Positions 10,353-18,513 of a stretch of 64,000 nucleotides of DNA are shown in pieces. Position numbers and translations under genes: made by a program. Each line of letters opens with the position of its first letter. The first letter of the stretch is position 1. The notes under the pieces are model-generated. The model saw only the letters and a list, made by a program, of their open reading frames with translations. It searched no databases and was not told the origin of the DNA. Source of the DNA: an uncultured Pelagibacteraceae bacterium. Its GTDB lineage: Bacteria; Pseudomonadota; Alphaproteobacteria; Pelagibacterales; Pelagibacteraceae. The DNA lies in the NCBI GenBank assembly GCA_902560805.1, contig CACENW010000003.1, forward strand, positions 62,001 to 126,000. Direction: 5' to 3'.

Positions 10353-10736
10353 TTATTTTAAAATACTTTTAGCTGCAATCTTATTTCGATCTAAGTCACG
10401 AATATATCCATAATAATTTCCATCTTTTCTGACTCCAGGTGCTCCTTCATCTGTTGCTCCTTTTGAAATTGCAATTTCATAAAATTTATCTACCGCTTCT
10501 TTAGAGTCTGCTAATAAAGTTATTTGTGTTCCATTTCCAAAAGTTGTAGGTTCACCATTTACAGGGTGCGTTACATAAAATTGAACTTTATCTGGATTAC
10601 TTGAATGAGCGTAACCAAGATACTTTTCTGTTTTCAAAACTCTCTTTAATTTTAGAGGCTCAAACACTGCATCGTAAAAATCACCTGATTTTTGATGATC
10701 ATCAGAACCAACCATTACAAAATCTAAAACATTCAT
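10353..10736 (-). CDS. VOC-superfamily protein (glyoxalase/bleomycin-resistance fold)
   Basis: A 127-residue protein with the beta-alpha-beta-beta-beta repeats of the vicinal oxygen chelate fold: it opens MNVLDFVMVGSDD, has GNGTQITLLADSKEAVDKFY in the middle and ends in GYIRDLDRNKIAA. It resembles small glyoxalase-like proteins such as the VOC proteins found beside GFA genes. Which metal and substrate it uses cannot be told. The first gene of the VOC-GFA-kinase-TolC run, it is divergent from umuD across a 188-base leader. Confidence 0.75.
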   Translation of the reverse strand: MNVLDFVMVGSDDHQKSGDFYDAVFEPLKLKRVLKTEKYLGYAHSSNPDKVQFYVTHPVNGEPTTFGNGTQITLLADSKEAVDKFYEIAISKGATDEGAPGVRKDGNYYGYIRDLDRNKIAAKSILK

Positions 10737-10793
10737 AATTAAACTCAGAATTTATATATTTAAATAATCAACTTAAACTATCTATGGTTGAAG

Positions 10794-10822
10794 TTATCCA
10801 CAAGTCCACAATATGTGGATTA
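10794..10822. promoter_or_regulatory. Cluster of DnaA-box-like sequences upstream of umuDC
   Basis: A perfect consensus DnaA box TTATCCACA lies at 10794-10802. A partial copy GTCCACA follows at 10804-10810, and a one-mismatch box on the other strand lies at 10814-10822 (TGTGGATTA, which reads TAATCCACA). The last two form an inverted repeat with a three-base centre. A run of A and T bases at 10749-10778 borders the cluster. DnaA binding here is an inference from the consensus. Confidence 0.45.
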
Positions 10823-10825
10823 GAT

Positions 10826-10853
10826 GTTCACGTTTTGATTCACTTTTGATTCA
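10826..10853 (+). promoter_or_regulatory. 11-base direct repeat upstream of umuDC, candidate SOS operator
   Basis: GTTCA at 10826 is followed by two copies of TTTTGATTCA (10833-10842 and 10844-10853) with an 11-base period. Alphaproteobacterial LexA recognises GTTC direct repeats at exactly that period. The first unit, GTTCACGTTTTG, resembles the recA element GTACACATTTTG. The second half-sites carry an extra A (GATTC), so this is an imperfect match, and it lies upstream rather than within the best promoter. Confidence 0.4.
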
Positions 10854-10877
10854 GTTACAGACTCAGAATACAACCTC

Positions 10878-10906
10878 TTGAGTGTATTCCATAAATGGTC
10901 TATAAA
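10878..10906 (+). promoter_or_regulatory. Sigma-70-type promoter for umuDC
   Basis: TTGAGT at 10878-10883 and TATAAA at 10901-10906 are separated by 17 bases. A transcript would begin near 10913. That is downstream of the first in-frame ATG (10895), and supports the ATG at 10925 as the true umuD start. Confidence 0.5.
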
Positions 10907-10924
10907 TTAGAACAAAACAAGAAC

Positions 10925-11320
10925 ATGAAACTAACAATCCCATATTATCTACATAAAGCAGGCGCTGGTTTTCCTTCTCCTGCAACAGATTATATCGAAG
11001 AAGATATCGATCTAAACATGCATTTAATAAGAAATGTTCCAGCAACTTTCATCATCAGAGTTCAAGGTAAATCAATGGTCGATGTTGGTATTAATGATGG
11101 AGATTTATTGGTCGTTGATAAAAGTTTAAAACCAAAAAACTTTTCAACAGTGATTGCAAATGTTCACGATGAACTTGTAGTTAAAACTTTAGTTCAAGAA
11201 AGAGATAAAAAATTTTTAACCTCTGGATCTAAAGAGTTTTCTGACAGAATTTTAATTAATGAAGAACAAGATGTTTTTATTTGGGGAGTAGTTACTTATG
11301 TCATCCACTCAGTATACTAA
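10925..11320 (+). CDS. umuD: UmuD, self-cleaving subunit of DNA polymerase V
   Basis: A 131-residue S24-family protein. RecA filaments trigger its autocleavage to UmuD', which joins UmuC in translesion synthesis. The cleavage site AG-FPSP is at residues 14-15, matching the CG-FPSPAADY region of E. coli UmuD. The catalytic serine is Ser50 (GKSM) and the lysine Lys87 (ELVVKTL). An upstream ATG at 10895 would add ten residues but overlaps the promoter, so 10925 is chosen. It overlaps umuC by 23 bases, as expected for a coupled pair. Confidence 0.93.
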   Translation: MKLTIPYYLHKAGAGFPSPATDYIEEDIDLNMHLIRNVPATFIIRVQGKSMVDVGINDGDLLVVDKSLKPKNFSTVIANVHDELVVKTLVQERDKKFLTSGSKEFSDRILINEEQDVFIWGVVTYVIHSVY

Positions 11321-12575
11321 AAAAATAGCACTCGTTGATTGTAATTCTTTTTATGTTTCTTGTGAAAGATTATTTAATCCTAAAATAAGAAAAAAACCTG
11401 TTGTCGTTTTATCTAATAATGATGGCTGTATAATTTCAAGATCGAATGAAGCAAAAGCTTTAGGAATTAAAATGGGTGAACCTTATTTTAAAGCAAAAGA
11501 TATTATCATTAAAAATAACGTAAATGTATTTTCATCAAACTATTCTTTATATGGAGATTTATCTAGAAGAGTAATGCGTACCCTTAAAAGATTTAATTCT
11601 GAAATAGAAGTTTATTCAATTGATGAAGCGTTTTTAGATTTAACAAACTTTAAAGATCAAGATGTAGAAAAAGTTGGAAAAGAAATTAGAGAAACAGTTT
11701 TGCAATGGACAGGTATTCCAACTAGTATTGGGATCGCAAAAACAAAAACTTTAAGTAAAGTTGCAAATCATATTGCGAAGAAAAAACAATCAGGGGTAAC
11801 AAGTTTAATTGGAATAGATAATTTAGATCCTATTTTAGAAAAAGTTGAGATCAATGATGTTTGGGGAGTTGGCAGACAACTTACTAAATTTTATCAAAAG
11901 CATGGAATTTATAATGCAAAGCAATTAAAAAATAAATCTAACACTTGGATTAAGAAAAGTTCCAATGTTTTAAGTTCAAGAACAGCGATGGAACTTAGAG
12001 GAATTCCTTGTATTGATTTAGAAACAACTACTACTAAAAGAAAGAGTTGTGTTGTTTCAAGATCATTTGGAAAAAGAATTGAAACTTTTCAAGAATTAAA
12101 AGAAGCAGTTGCAAACTATTGTTTAAATGCATCTGAAAAAATTAGATCAGAATCTTTAGTTGCAAAAGCAATTACAGTATTTGTTAGAACAAGCCCTTTT
12201 CATAGAAACTTTGGATATTATTCAAATACAAAAACAGTAGATTTTCCAATTGCAACAAACAACAGTATAGAAACAGTTAAGACAGCAGTTTCAATATTAG
12301 AAAGTATTTTCAAAAATGGTTATCGTTATCAAAAAGCAGGTGTGATGCTAACAGGATTGTCGAATGCAAGTAATAAAACAAATTTATTTACTTCTGAAAA
12401 AGATGAAAAAATAAATAGCTTAATGAGATCAATTGATAATACTAATCATAAATATGGAAGATCTACTTTAAGTGTTGCTAGTGCTGGTGTTCATAAAAAG
12501 TGGAATATGAGAAGGCAATACTCATCTAAAATAGATACAGCTGATTTTTATTGTTTACCAACGATTAGAGCTTAG
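11298..12575 (+). CDS. umuC: UmuC, Y-family DNA polymerase V catalytic subunit
   Basis: A 425-residue Y-family polymerase for error-prone lesion bypass. The catalytic motifs are present: ALVDCNSFYVSCER at the N-terminus and SIDEAFLDL around residue 107, which supply the metal-binding carboxylates. A helix-hairpin-helix region (NDVWGVGRQL) and a little-finger domain follow, then a short C-terminal DUF4113-like tail (STLSVASAGVHKKWNMRRQ). Length matches E. coli UmuC (422). Translation is probably coupled to umuD. It converges with ureG ten bases on. Confidence 0.95.
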   Translation: MSSTQYTKKIALVDCNSFYVSCERLFNPKIRKKPVVVLSNNDGCIISRSNEAKALGIKMGEPYFKAKDIIIKNNVNVFSSNYSLYGDLSRRVMRTLKRFNSEIEVYSIDEAFLDLTNFKDQDVEKVGKEIRETVLQWTGIPTSIGIAKTKTLSKVANHIAKKKQSGVTSLIGIDNLDPILEKVEINDVWGVGRQLTKFYQKHGIYNAKQLKNKSNTWIKKSSNVLSSRTAMELRGIPCIDLETTTTKRKSCVVSRSFGKRIETFQELKEAVANYCLNASEKIRSESLVAKAITVFVRTSPFHRNFGYYSNTKTVDFPIATNNSIETVKTAVSILESIFKNGYRYQKAGVMLTGLSNASNKTNLFTSEKDEKINSLMRSIDNTNHKYGRSTLSVASAGVHKKWNMRRQYSSKIDTADFYCLPTIRA

Positions 12576-12585
12576 ATCAAAAAAT

Positions 12586-13197
12586 CTATAGTCCACCTGA
12601 TGAAAATAAAAATTTAGCAACATCTTCAACACCAATTTGTTTTTTCATCTGACAAAAAACATAAGGTAAGCCATTTCGGGCCTTTTTTACGTCTTCTTTC
12701 ATGGTTTCAAGATTAACTTCTACATGGGGAGCTAAATCTGTCTTATTAATAATTAACAAATCTGACTTTTGGATAGCAGGACCGCCCTTTCTAGGAATAT
12801 CTCCACCCATACCAACATCAATAACATAAATAGATAGATCTACTAATTCTGGACTAAAAGTTGCTGCTAAGTTATCTCCACCAGACTCTATTAAAATCAA
12901 ATCAAGATCAGGAAATTTTTTTTTCATATTTTCTACAGCAAGCATATTAATTGAAGCATCTTCACGTATCGCTGTGTGTGGACATCCTCCTGTTTCAACT
13001 CCTTTAATTCTCTCAAGAGGTAAGGCTTGAACTTTCATTAAAAATTCTGCATCTTCTTTTGTATAAATATCGTTTGATATTACTGCCATAGAAATTTTCT
13101 TAGATAAAAATTTACATAATTCAGCTGTCAAGCTTGTCTTTCCAGCACCAACAGGTCCTCCTATTCCAACTTTCAATGGTCCATTTATATTTTTCAT
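12586..13197 (-). CDS. ureG: Urease accessory GTPase UreG
   Basis: A 203-residue SIMIBI-class GTPase that powers nickel insertion into urease. Visible motifs are the P-loop [10 protein letters not shown] (residues 13-22), the nickel-binding CPH of [22 protein letters not shown] (Walker B region) and the base-recognition NKTD. It lacks the long histidine-rich N-terminus that some UreG proteins use to store nickel. It is the last gene of the urease operon and overlaps ureF by four bases. Confidence 0.96.
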   Translation of the reverse strand: MKNINGPLKVGIGGPVGAGKTSLTAELCKFLSKKISMAVISNDIYTKEDAEFLMKVQALPLERIKGVETGGCPHTAIREDASINMLAVENMKKKFPDLDLILIESGGDNLAATFSPELVDLSIYVIDVGMGGDIPRKGGPAIQKSDLLIINKTDLAPHVEVNLETMKEDVKKARNGLPYVFCQMKKQIGVEDVAKFLFSSGGL

Positions 13198-13874
13198 GTT
13201 TTATAAATTCTTGTTTTCAAATTTTCATGCTTGATACTATAGATATCGCTATTAAAACAAATTCCACCTAGGTCTTCTAAATTTAAATTTTCGCTTTCTT
13301 TTTCTATTTCTCTAATTAAATCATAAGTTTGAATTATACAGTCTTGTCCAATTTTTTGTCCAATTGGTATGTGTTTGATACAAACATTTATTAGATTTGA
13401 TACAAAAGATTGCAGATAAGATACAATCGTTAAATTTAAGGGTATATCAAAATGTTTGGCTGCTTTAGCAACAGCAATTGGATAAGCAGTATTTTCTTGA
13501 ATATTAAAATCCCAACTATCAGCTAAAACTTTTCTAAATGCATTACCTATCTCTATGGATTCTATTTTTCTTTCCTTGCTTGGACAAAGCGATAATGCAA
13601 GTTCATTTAACTCTTTTCCCTGATAGGTATATTTCATTAAAATTACATCATTTTTACCAGTTCCATATTTTAAGATACATTTTAAATAATCCAAAATATC
13701 TTCTTTTGACTTAATAAAATTATCATTAATCATTGCCTCTAAACCATGAGAATATGAAAAACTTCCAACAGGAAATGATGGTGAAAACCAAGTTTGAAGA
13801 ATTTGTAAAGCTTCTTTTAAATCTTTTTTACTTTTTATTTTAGTGTTTATGGCTATGGGTTCTACCAATTCCAT
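13194..13874 (-). CDS. ureF: Urease accessory protein UreF
   Basis: A 226-residue all-helical chaperone that bridges UreD-urease and UreG during activation. The N-terminal motif [21 protein letters not shown] is the UreF signature, and the conserved PIGQKIGQ stretch lies near the C-terminus. The frame extends back to 13925, but the ATG at 13874 is chosen because GGGAGGAG, a strong ribosome binding site, sits just upstream of it. That start lies inside the 3' end of ureE, giving a 35-base out-of-frame overlap. Confidence 0.93.
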   Translation of the reverse strand: MELVEPIAINTKIKSKKDLKEALQILQTWFSPSFPVGSFSYSHGLEAMINDNFIKSKEDILDYLKCILKYGTGKNDVILMKYTYQGKELNELALSLCPSKERKIESIEIGNAFRKVLADSWDFNIQENTAYPIAVAKAAKHFDIPLNLTIVSYLQSFVSNLINVCIKHIPIGQKIGQDCIIQTYDLIREIEKESENLNLEDLGGICFNSDIYSIKHENLKTRIYKT

Positions 13875-14283
13875 ATGCTCCTCCCTCTGGTTTAAAAGGT
13901 CTTGAAACTTTCTTAACCTTTCCACCTAATTTTAATATCATTTTTTTTATTACTTCATTATACTGAATAAAAATTCTATCTTTTTGAATTTGGCATGGCA
14001 TATGCCTATTTCCAATATGCCAAATTAATTGCATTAAATTTTTTCCTTTTATTTCTAATAAATTTTCTTTTTTGTTTTTGATTAAAATCAAATTTCCACT
14101 TTGAAGCCTAAACGCTTGATTTTCTGACAGTGATTTTGTCTCTGGTAAATTGACTAAAAATTCAAAACCATTATCTGAAACAAGTTTTTTTCTTCTTAAA
14201 AATCTCTCATCGTAAGATAGAGATATGTGATCTTTTGCTTTATTTTTGGCTATTTTATTTACTATTAAAAAACAATTATCCAT
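13840..14283 (-). CDS. ureE: Urease nickel metallochaperone UreE
   Basis: A 147-residue protein that delivers nickel to the UreDFG-urease complex. The N-terminal half has the peptide-binding beta domain (residues 1-70). The second half contains IGNRHMPCQI, where the conserved histidine binds nickel at the dimer interface, and [10 protein letters not shown]. The C-terminal tail is only HSHKH, short beside the His-rich tails of Klebsiella-type UreE. It lies between ureC and ureF and shares 35 bases with ureF. Confidence 0.93.
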   Translation of the reverse strand: MDNCFLIVNKIAKNKAKDHISLSYDERFLRRKKLVSDNGFEFLVNLPETKSLSENQAFRLQSGNLILIKNKKENLLEIKGKNLMQLIWHIGNRHMPCQIQKDRIFIQYNEVIKKMILKLGGKVKKVSRPFKPEGGAYGIGRTHSHKH

Positions 14284-14286
14284 AAG

Positions 14287-15993
14287 CTAAAACATAAAAT
14301 ATCTTTGTGCTAAAGGAAGTTCTTTAGCTGGTTCACATGTAATTATTTCACCATCTGCCTTTACCTCGTATGTCTCAGGATTAACCTCAATCTTTGGACA
14401 CTTATTATTTAAAAGCATGTCTTTTTTTGAAATAGCTCTTGTATTTTCTACAGGCAGTAAATCTTTTCTTATACTTGCATCTTTTAATGAATTCTTTTCA
14501 AGAGCTAATTTACTTGTGAAAATTACTGAAGATTTCTCTAAAGAAGTTCCAAATGATGAAAACATTGGTCTAGTGTATACTGGTTGTGGAGTTGGAATTG
14601 ATGCATTTGGGTCTCCCATTTGCGCACAAGCTATACTTCCGCCTATTAATATCATCTCTGGCTTTGCGCCAAAGAATGCTGGGTCCCATAAAACTAAATC
14701 TGCACGTTTATTTTTTTCAATACTACCAATATGTTTCGAAATTCCATGAGCGATTGCTGGATTAATTGTATATTTTGCTAAATATCTTTTAACTCTAAAG
14801 TTATCATTGTCTCCTTTTTCCTCTGGTAAACTTCCTCTTTGAACTTTCATTTTATGTGCAGTTTGCCAAGTTCTAATTATAACCTCTCCAACCCTTCCCA
14901 TAGCCTGACTATCTGATGCAATAATTGAAAAAGCTCCCATGTCATGAAGAATGTCTTCAGCTGCAATTGTTTCTCTTCTTATTCTACTTTCAGCAAATGC
15001 TACATCCTCTGGAATAGATTTATCAAGATGGTGACAAACCATTAGCATATCCAAATGTTCTTCTATTGTATTGACTGTGTATGGTCTGGTCGGATTTGTT
15101 GAAGAAGGAATAACGTACTCCTCTCCACAAACTTTAATAATATCTGGTGCATGTCCACCGCCAGCACCTTCTGTGTGAAAAGCATGGATAGTTCTTTTGT
15201 TAATTGCTTTTATTGTATTTTCTACAAACCCACTTTCATTTAAAGTGTCTGTATGAATCATTACTTGAACATCATTTTTGTCAGCAATATTTAAACAATT
15301 ATCAATAGCTGCAGGAGTTGTACCCCAATCCTCATGTAGTTTAAGTGCTGAAGCTCCGGCTAGAATTTGTTCCTCAATACCTTCCGGCAATGAAGAATTT
15401 CCTTTACCAGCAAAAGCTAAATTCATAGAAAAACCATCAGCAGATTGTATCATTCTTTGTATGTGCCATGGTCCAGGTGTACATGTTGTTGCAAGTGTTC
15501 CATGAGCTGGTCCAGTTCCTCCTCCAAGCATGGTTGTAATACCTGAGTGCAAAGCATCATCAATTTGTTGTGGACATATATAATGAATGTGACTGTCAAA
15601 ACCTCCTGCTGTCAAAATTTTTCCTTCACCAGCAATTATCTCTGTTCCTGGACCAATAATAATATTTACTTTTGATTGAGTGTCTGGATTTCCAGCTTTA
15701 CCAATTTCAAATATTTTTCCATCCTTTAAACCTACATCAGCTTTATAAATTCCATTTACATCAACTATTAAAGCATTGGTAATAACTGTATCAGAAGCTC
15801 CTTTTTTTCTACTAATTTGTGATTGGCCCATCCCATCTCTAATTACTTTTCCGCCACCAAACTTTACTTCCTCACCATAAGTAGTTAGGTCGTTCTCAAC
15901 TTCAATAAATAAGTCAGTATCTGCAAGCCTTACTTTATCTCCTGTGGTAGGCCCGTACATATCTGCATAAGCTGCTCTAGAAATTTTAGCCAC
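14287..15993 (-). CDS. ureC: Urease alpha (catalytic) subunit
   Basis: A 568-residue nickel amidohydrolase subunit that splits urea into ammonia and carbamate. The active-site elements are complete: [10 protein letters not shown] for the first histidine pair, ALKLHEDWG with the carbamylated lysine bridging both nickel ions, [12 protein letters not shown], and the mobile-flap histidine in MVCHHLDKS. Length matches the typical UreC of 565-572. The start codon is GTG, overlapping the TAG of ureB by one base (TAGTG). Confidence 0.98.
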   Translation of the reverse strand: MAKISRAAYADMYGPTTGDKVRLADTDLFIEVENDLTTYGEEVKFGGGKVIRDGMGQSQISRKKGASDTVITNALIVDVNGIYKADVGLKDGKIFEIGKAGNPDTQSKVNIIIGPGTEIIAGEGKILTAGGFDSHIHYICPQQIDDALHSGITTMLGGGTGPAHGTLATTCTPGPWHIQRMIQSADGFSMNLAFAGKGNSSLPEGIEEQILAGASALKLHEDWGTTPAAIDNCLNIADKNDVQVMIHTDTLNESGFVENTIKAINKRTIHAFHTEGAGGGHAPDIIKVCGEEYVIPSSTNPTRPYTVNTIEEHLDMLMVCHHLDKSIPEDVAFAESRIRRETIAAEDILHDMGAFSIIASDSQAMGRVGEVIIRTWQTAHKMKVQRGSLPEEKGDNDNFRVKRYLAKYTINPAIAHGISKHIGSIEKNKRADLVLWDPAFFGAKPEMILIGGSIACAQMGDPNASIPTPQPVYTRPMFSSFGTSLEKSSVIFTSKLALEKNSLKDASIRKDLLPVENTRAISKKDMLLNNKCPKIEVNPETYEVKADGEIITCEPAKELPLAQRYFMF

Positions 15994-16298
15994 TATAAAT
16001 TACCCATAACTTTCTTATTGAACCCATATATTTTTTTTAATCCATTTATTTCTATAAGCTCAACATCTTTAGATTGACCTGGTTCAAATCTAACAGCAGT
16101 TCCTGATGGTATATTTAATCTTTTTCCATATGATAATTTCCTATCAAAAACTAAATACTCGTTTGTTTCAAAAAAATGATAATGGCTTCCAACTTGTACG
16201 GGTCTATCTCCAGAATTAGAAATTTTAATCTTAGTAACTTTGGAGTCTTTATTTAAGTCTATTTTATCGTTTTTTGTAATTACTTCACCTGGCTTCAT
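15993..16298 (-). CDS. ureB: Urease beta subunit
   Basis: A 101-residue structural subunit. It opens [11 protein letters not shown], continues to [12 protein letters not shown] and ends in the [14 protein letters not shown] region, all diagnostic of UreB. The frame also has a GTG at 16307 that would overlap ureA by four bases. The ATG at 16298 is preferred because AGGTGA lies five bases before it. Separate ureA and ureB genes are the usual bacterial three-subunit arrangement, as opposed to fused forms. Confidence 0.95.
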   Translation of the reverse strand: MKPGEVITKNDKIDLNKDSKVTKIKISNSGDRPVQVGSHYHFFETNEYLVFDRKLSYGKRLNIPSGTAVRFEPGQSKDVELIEINGLKKIYGFNKKVMGNL

Positions 16299-16303
16299 AA
16301 TTA

Positions 16304-16606
16304 TCACCTAATAGGTTTGTGTACTGTTACTAACTTGGTTCCATCAGGAAAAGTAGCTTCTACTTGAACTTCTTTAATCATGTCTGGAATGCCTTCCATA
16401 CAATCCTTTTTTTTAATTACATGAGCTCCTGCCTCCATTAATTCTGCAACACTTTTGCCTTCTCTAGCTCCCTCGACTACAAAATCTGTTATTAAAGCTA
16501 TAGCTTCTGGATAATTTAATTTTATACCTTTTGATAACCGATTTTTAGCAACAATTGCTGCAAGACTTATTAAAAGTTTATCTTTTTCTCTAGGAGTTAA
16601 TTTCAT
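16304..16606 (-). CDS. ureA: Urease gamma subunit
   Basis: A 100-residue subunit of the (UreABC)3 enzyme. It has the standard start [13 protein letters not shown], the [13 protein letters not shown] motif and the C-terminal [17 protein letters not shown]. Length is exactly that of the family. It starts immediately after the ureD stop codon, so the two are translated from one message. Confidence 0.97.
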   Translation of the reverse strand: MKLTPREKDKLLISLAAIVAKNRLSKGIKLNYPEAIALITDFVVEGAREGKSVAELMEAGAHVIKKKDCMEGIPDMIKEVQVEATFPDGTKLVTVHKPIR

Positions 16607-17416
16607 TTAGATATTCCATATTCTTGGTATTTTTGAACCTTCAGAAAAATAAGACAAAATTTTATCAATTGCAAATTTAAGATTATAACTATCCTTAGAT
16701 AAAAATCTTACGATCAATTTATTGTCCCAGTGAGAATAATTTGAAGTTGTATTTTCATTATTTGTTAGAGTTTCAGATAAATTATTCACATTATTCAAAA
16801 ATTTTTTTCCTACAATAATAATTGTCGCAATTGCAGAATTACTATTTAATGTAGAGAAACTATTAAAATATTTTTTCTCAAAAAAATTTGTATTTATTGC
16901 TTCTGTATGAATTAATTTATTATCTATATTAATATTCCAAAAATCTGAAAAATATCCTTTTTCAAATACTTCCATCATTGAAGTTCGTCCAAAAATAATA
17001 TTTTCACAAAGTAGTAAATTTGAATCTTTCGATAAATTAAAATTTATTTTTCTTTTCAGATTACAATTATTAAATAAAATTAATTCTTTAGGTAACCAAA
17101 ATAAACTTGAATTATTTAATAAATTTAAATTAATTTCTAAGTTGGCTGAATTACCAAACCCACTATAAATTTTTTCTGCCGCCTGGGTTGAAATACATAG
17201 ATTCGATTTTTCAATCTCTATATCATAATAGTATTCATCTCCGCTGGTAATTCCACCAGCAGTATTTATAAGCATTAATTGTTTTAAATTTTCATGAAAA
17301 TCTGGCATCAAAGCTTTTAAAGATCCTTGTTGATAAAGTTTTTGTAAATTTTGATTTTTAATTTTTATTTCTAATCTACCTTTTGATTTTTCTAGTTTTT
17401 TTTGACTTATATTCAT
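16607..17416 (-). CDS. ureD: Urease accessory protein UreD
   Basis: A 269-residue accessory protein (also called UreH) that forms the nickel tunnel with UreF on the apo-urease. Recognisable patches are LINTAGGITSGDEYYYDIEI near residue 50, then STQAAEKIYSG, LPKELILFN and a closing region with FLSKDSYNLKFAIDKIL. It is divergent and unusually rich in Asn, Lys and Ile, in line with the AT-rich DNA. First gene of the ureDABCEFG run; the 86 bases to the divergent small gene at 17503 must carry its promoter. Confidence 0.88.
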   Translation of the reverse strand: MNISQKKLEKSKGRLEIKIKNQNLQKLYQQGSLKALMPDFHENLKQLMLINTAGGITSGDEYYYDIEIEKSNLCISTQAAEKIYSGFGNSANLEINLNLLNNSSLFWLPKELILFNNCNLKRKINFNLSKDSNLLLCENIIFGRTSMMEVFEKGYFSDFWNINIDNKLIHTEAINTNFFEKKYFNSFSTLNSNSAIATIIIVGKKFLNNVNNLSETLTNNENTTSNYSHWDNKLIVRFLSKDSYNLKFAIDKILSYFSEGSKIPRIWNI

Positions 17417-17502
17417 CCCTTTATCCTAGCACAAAAAAACTTTTTTATTATTTGTCAATTATTAGAGCTTGAATTATGTGGCCTTTTTAATAAAAAAGTA
17501 GC

Positions 17503-17724
17503 ATGCAAAACCAAGAAATAATGAAAATAATTGAAAACCTTAAAGGACGAAGAGTTTATGAGGAAAAAAGAGCCTCTAAATTAGGCTTTGCTTCTCTTTA
17601 TGCGTATTTAGAAGATAAGATTTCAAAGAAACAAAAAGCAATTGAAGAAGAACAAAAAAAAATAGAAGATACAAAAACTGAGGATCAGCAAATAAAAAGT
17701 AAGAAGAGTTGCAGTTGTTGCTAA
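17503..17724 (+). CDS. Small lysine/glutamate-rich protein with a C-terminal CSCC tail
   Basis: A 73-residue protein that I do not recognise. Residues 1-35 are mixed helix (MKIIENLKGRRVYEEKRASK). Residues 36-62 look like a short charged coiled coil. The protein ends KKSCSCC, three cysteines in the last four residues, which could bind a metal or take a thiol modification. It lacks a signal peptide. The stop lies three bases before the beta-keto acid cleavage enzyme gene, so the two are probably co-transcribed. Codon use matches the neighbours, which supports a real gene. Confidence 0.6.
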   Translation: MQNQEIMKIIENLKGRRVYEEKRASKLGFASLYAYLEDKISKKQKAIEEEQKKIEDTKTEDQQIKSKKSCSCC

Positions 17725-17727
17725 TTA

Positions 17728-18513
17728 ATGAGTTTTTATCAACCTGAAAATTTACCTAAAATTATGATAGCTCCTAATGGAGCAAGACCTAAAAAGAAAG
17801 ATCATATTGAGGTTCCTGTAACCATTGATGAGGTGGTAGAAACAGCAAAATTATGTTTCGATGAAGGAGCAGAAGGAATACATTTTCATCTAAGGGATGA
17901 AAAAGGTGAACATATTCTAAGTTCAGAAATGTGTTTGAAAGCTTTAAATGATTTACAATTAAGTGTCCCTAACATGCATCTGCAAGTAACTACAGAAGCT
18001 GTTGGAAGATACTCACCAATTGAAATGAGAAATCTCGCATATGAGGTAGCACCTCCTGGTATCTCTATAGGAATAAGAGAGATGATACCTTCAAGAAATC
18101 CAACAGAAGAAGATATAAAATTATATCAATCTCTAACCGAAAATGGGACAAAAATTCAACACATATGTTATGAACCAGAAGATTTAGATTTACTTTCTGA
18201 TTTATTGAATAAAGGAAAAATTTCTAAAGATGGAACCTGGTGTTTGTTTGTTATTGGTCACTACTCTGGAAAAATAAGTGATCCAAATAAAATTCCATTA
18301 TTTTTAGACAAGCTAAGTAATAATAATTTAAATGCAGATTGGGCTGTTTGTGCTTTTGGCAAAGAAGAGATTGATTGTCTAAAAAAAGCGATAAGTTTAG
18401 ATGGAAAAATTAGAATTGGATTTGAAAATTCAATGCTAATGCCAAATGGTGAAATAGCTCCAAATAATCACACAAAAGTAAAGGCAGTTAAAGAGCTTTT
18501 AAATTTAAATTAA
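17728..18513 (+). CDS. Beta-keto acid cleavage enzyme (BKACE/DUF849 family)
   Basis: A 261-residue TIM-barrel enzyme. The family uses zinc and acetyl-CoA to cleave a beta-keto acid, exchanging acetoacetate for a CoA ester; the founder acts on 3-keto-5-aminohexanoate in lysine fermentation. Characteristic pieces are MIAPNGARPKK, the metal-binding HFHLRD near residue 50 and a central VTTEAVGRY. It is a little shorter than typical members (270-310). The substrate is unknown; the nearby dioxygenase and TRAP genes suggest a catabolic role. Confidence 0.85.
   Translation: MSFYQPENLPKIMIAPNGARPKKKDHIEVPVTIDEVVETAKLCFDEGAEGIHFHLRDEKGEHILSSEMCLKALNDLQLSVPNMHLQVTTEAVGRYSPIEMRNLAYEVAPPGISIGIREMIPSRNPTEEDIKLYQSLTENGTKIQHICYEPEDLDLLSDLLNKGKISKDGTWCLFVIGHYSGKISDPNKIPLFLDKLSNNNLNADWAVCAFGKEEIDCLKKAISLDGKIRIGFENSMLMPNGEIAPNNHTKVKAVKELLNLN

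Noticed and set aside
10749-10822. Calling this stretch the chromosome origin
   Set aside because: Only two good DnaA boxes are present, no dnaA, gidA, parAB or hemE gene is nearby, and gene strands do not switch direction across it. It is kept only as a DnaA-box cluster.
10863-11045. Minus-strand frame of 60 residues opposite umuD
   Set aside because: It lies antisense to a clear UmuD coding region and its promoter, and its product has no recognisable pattern.
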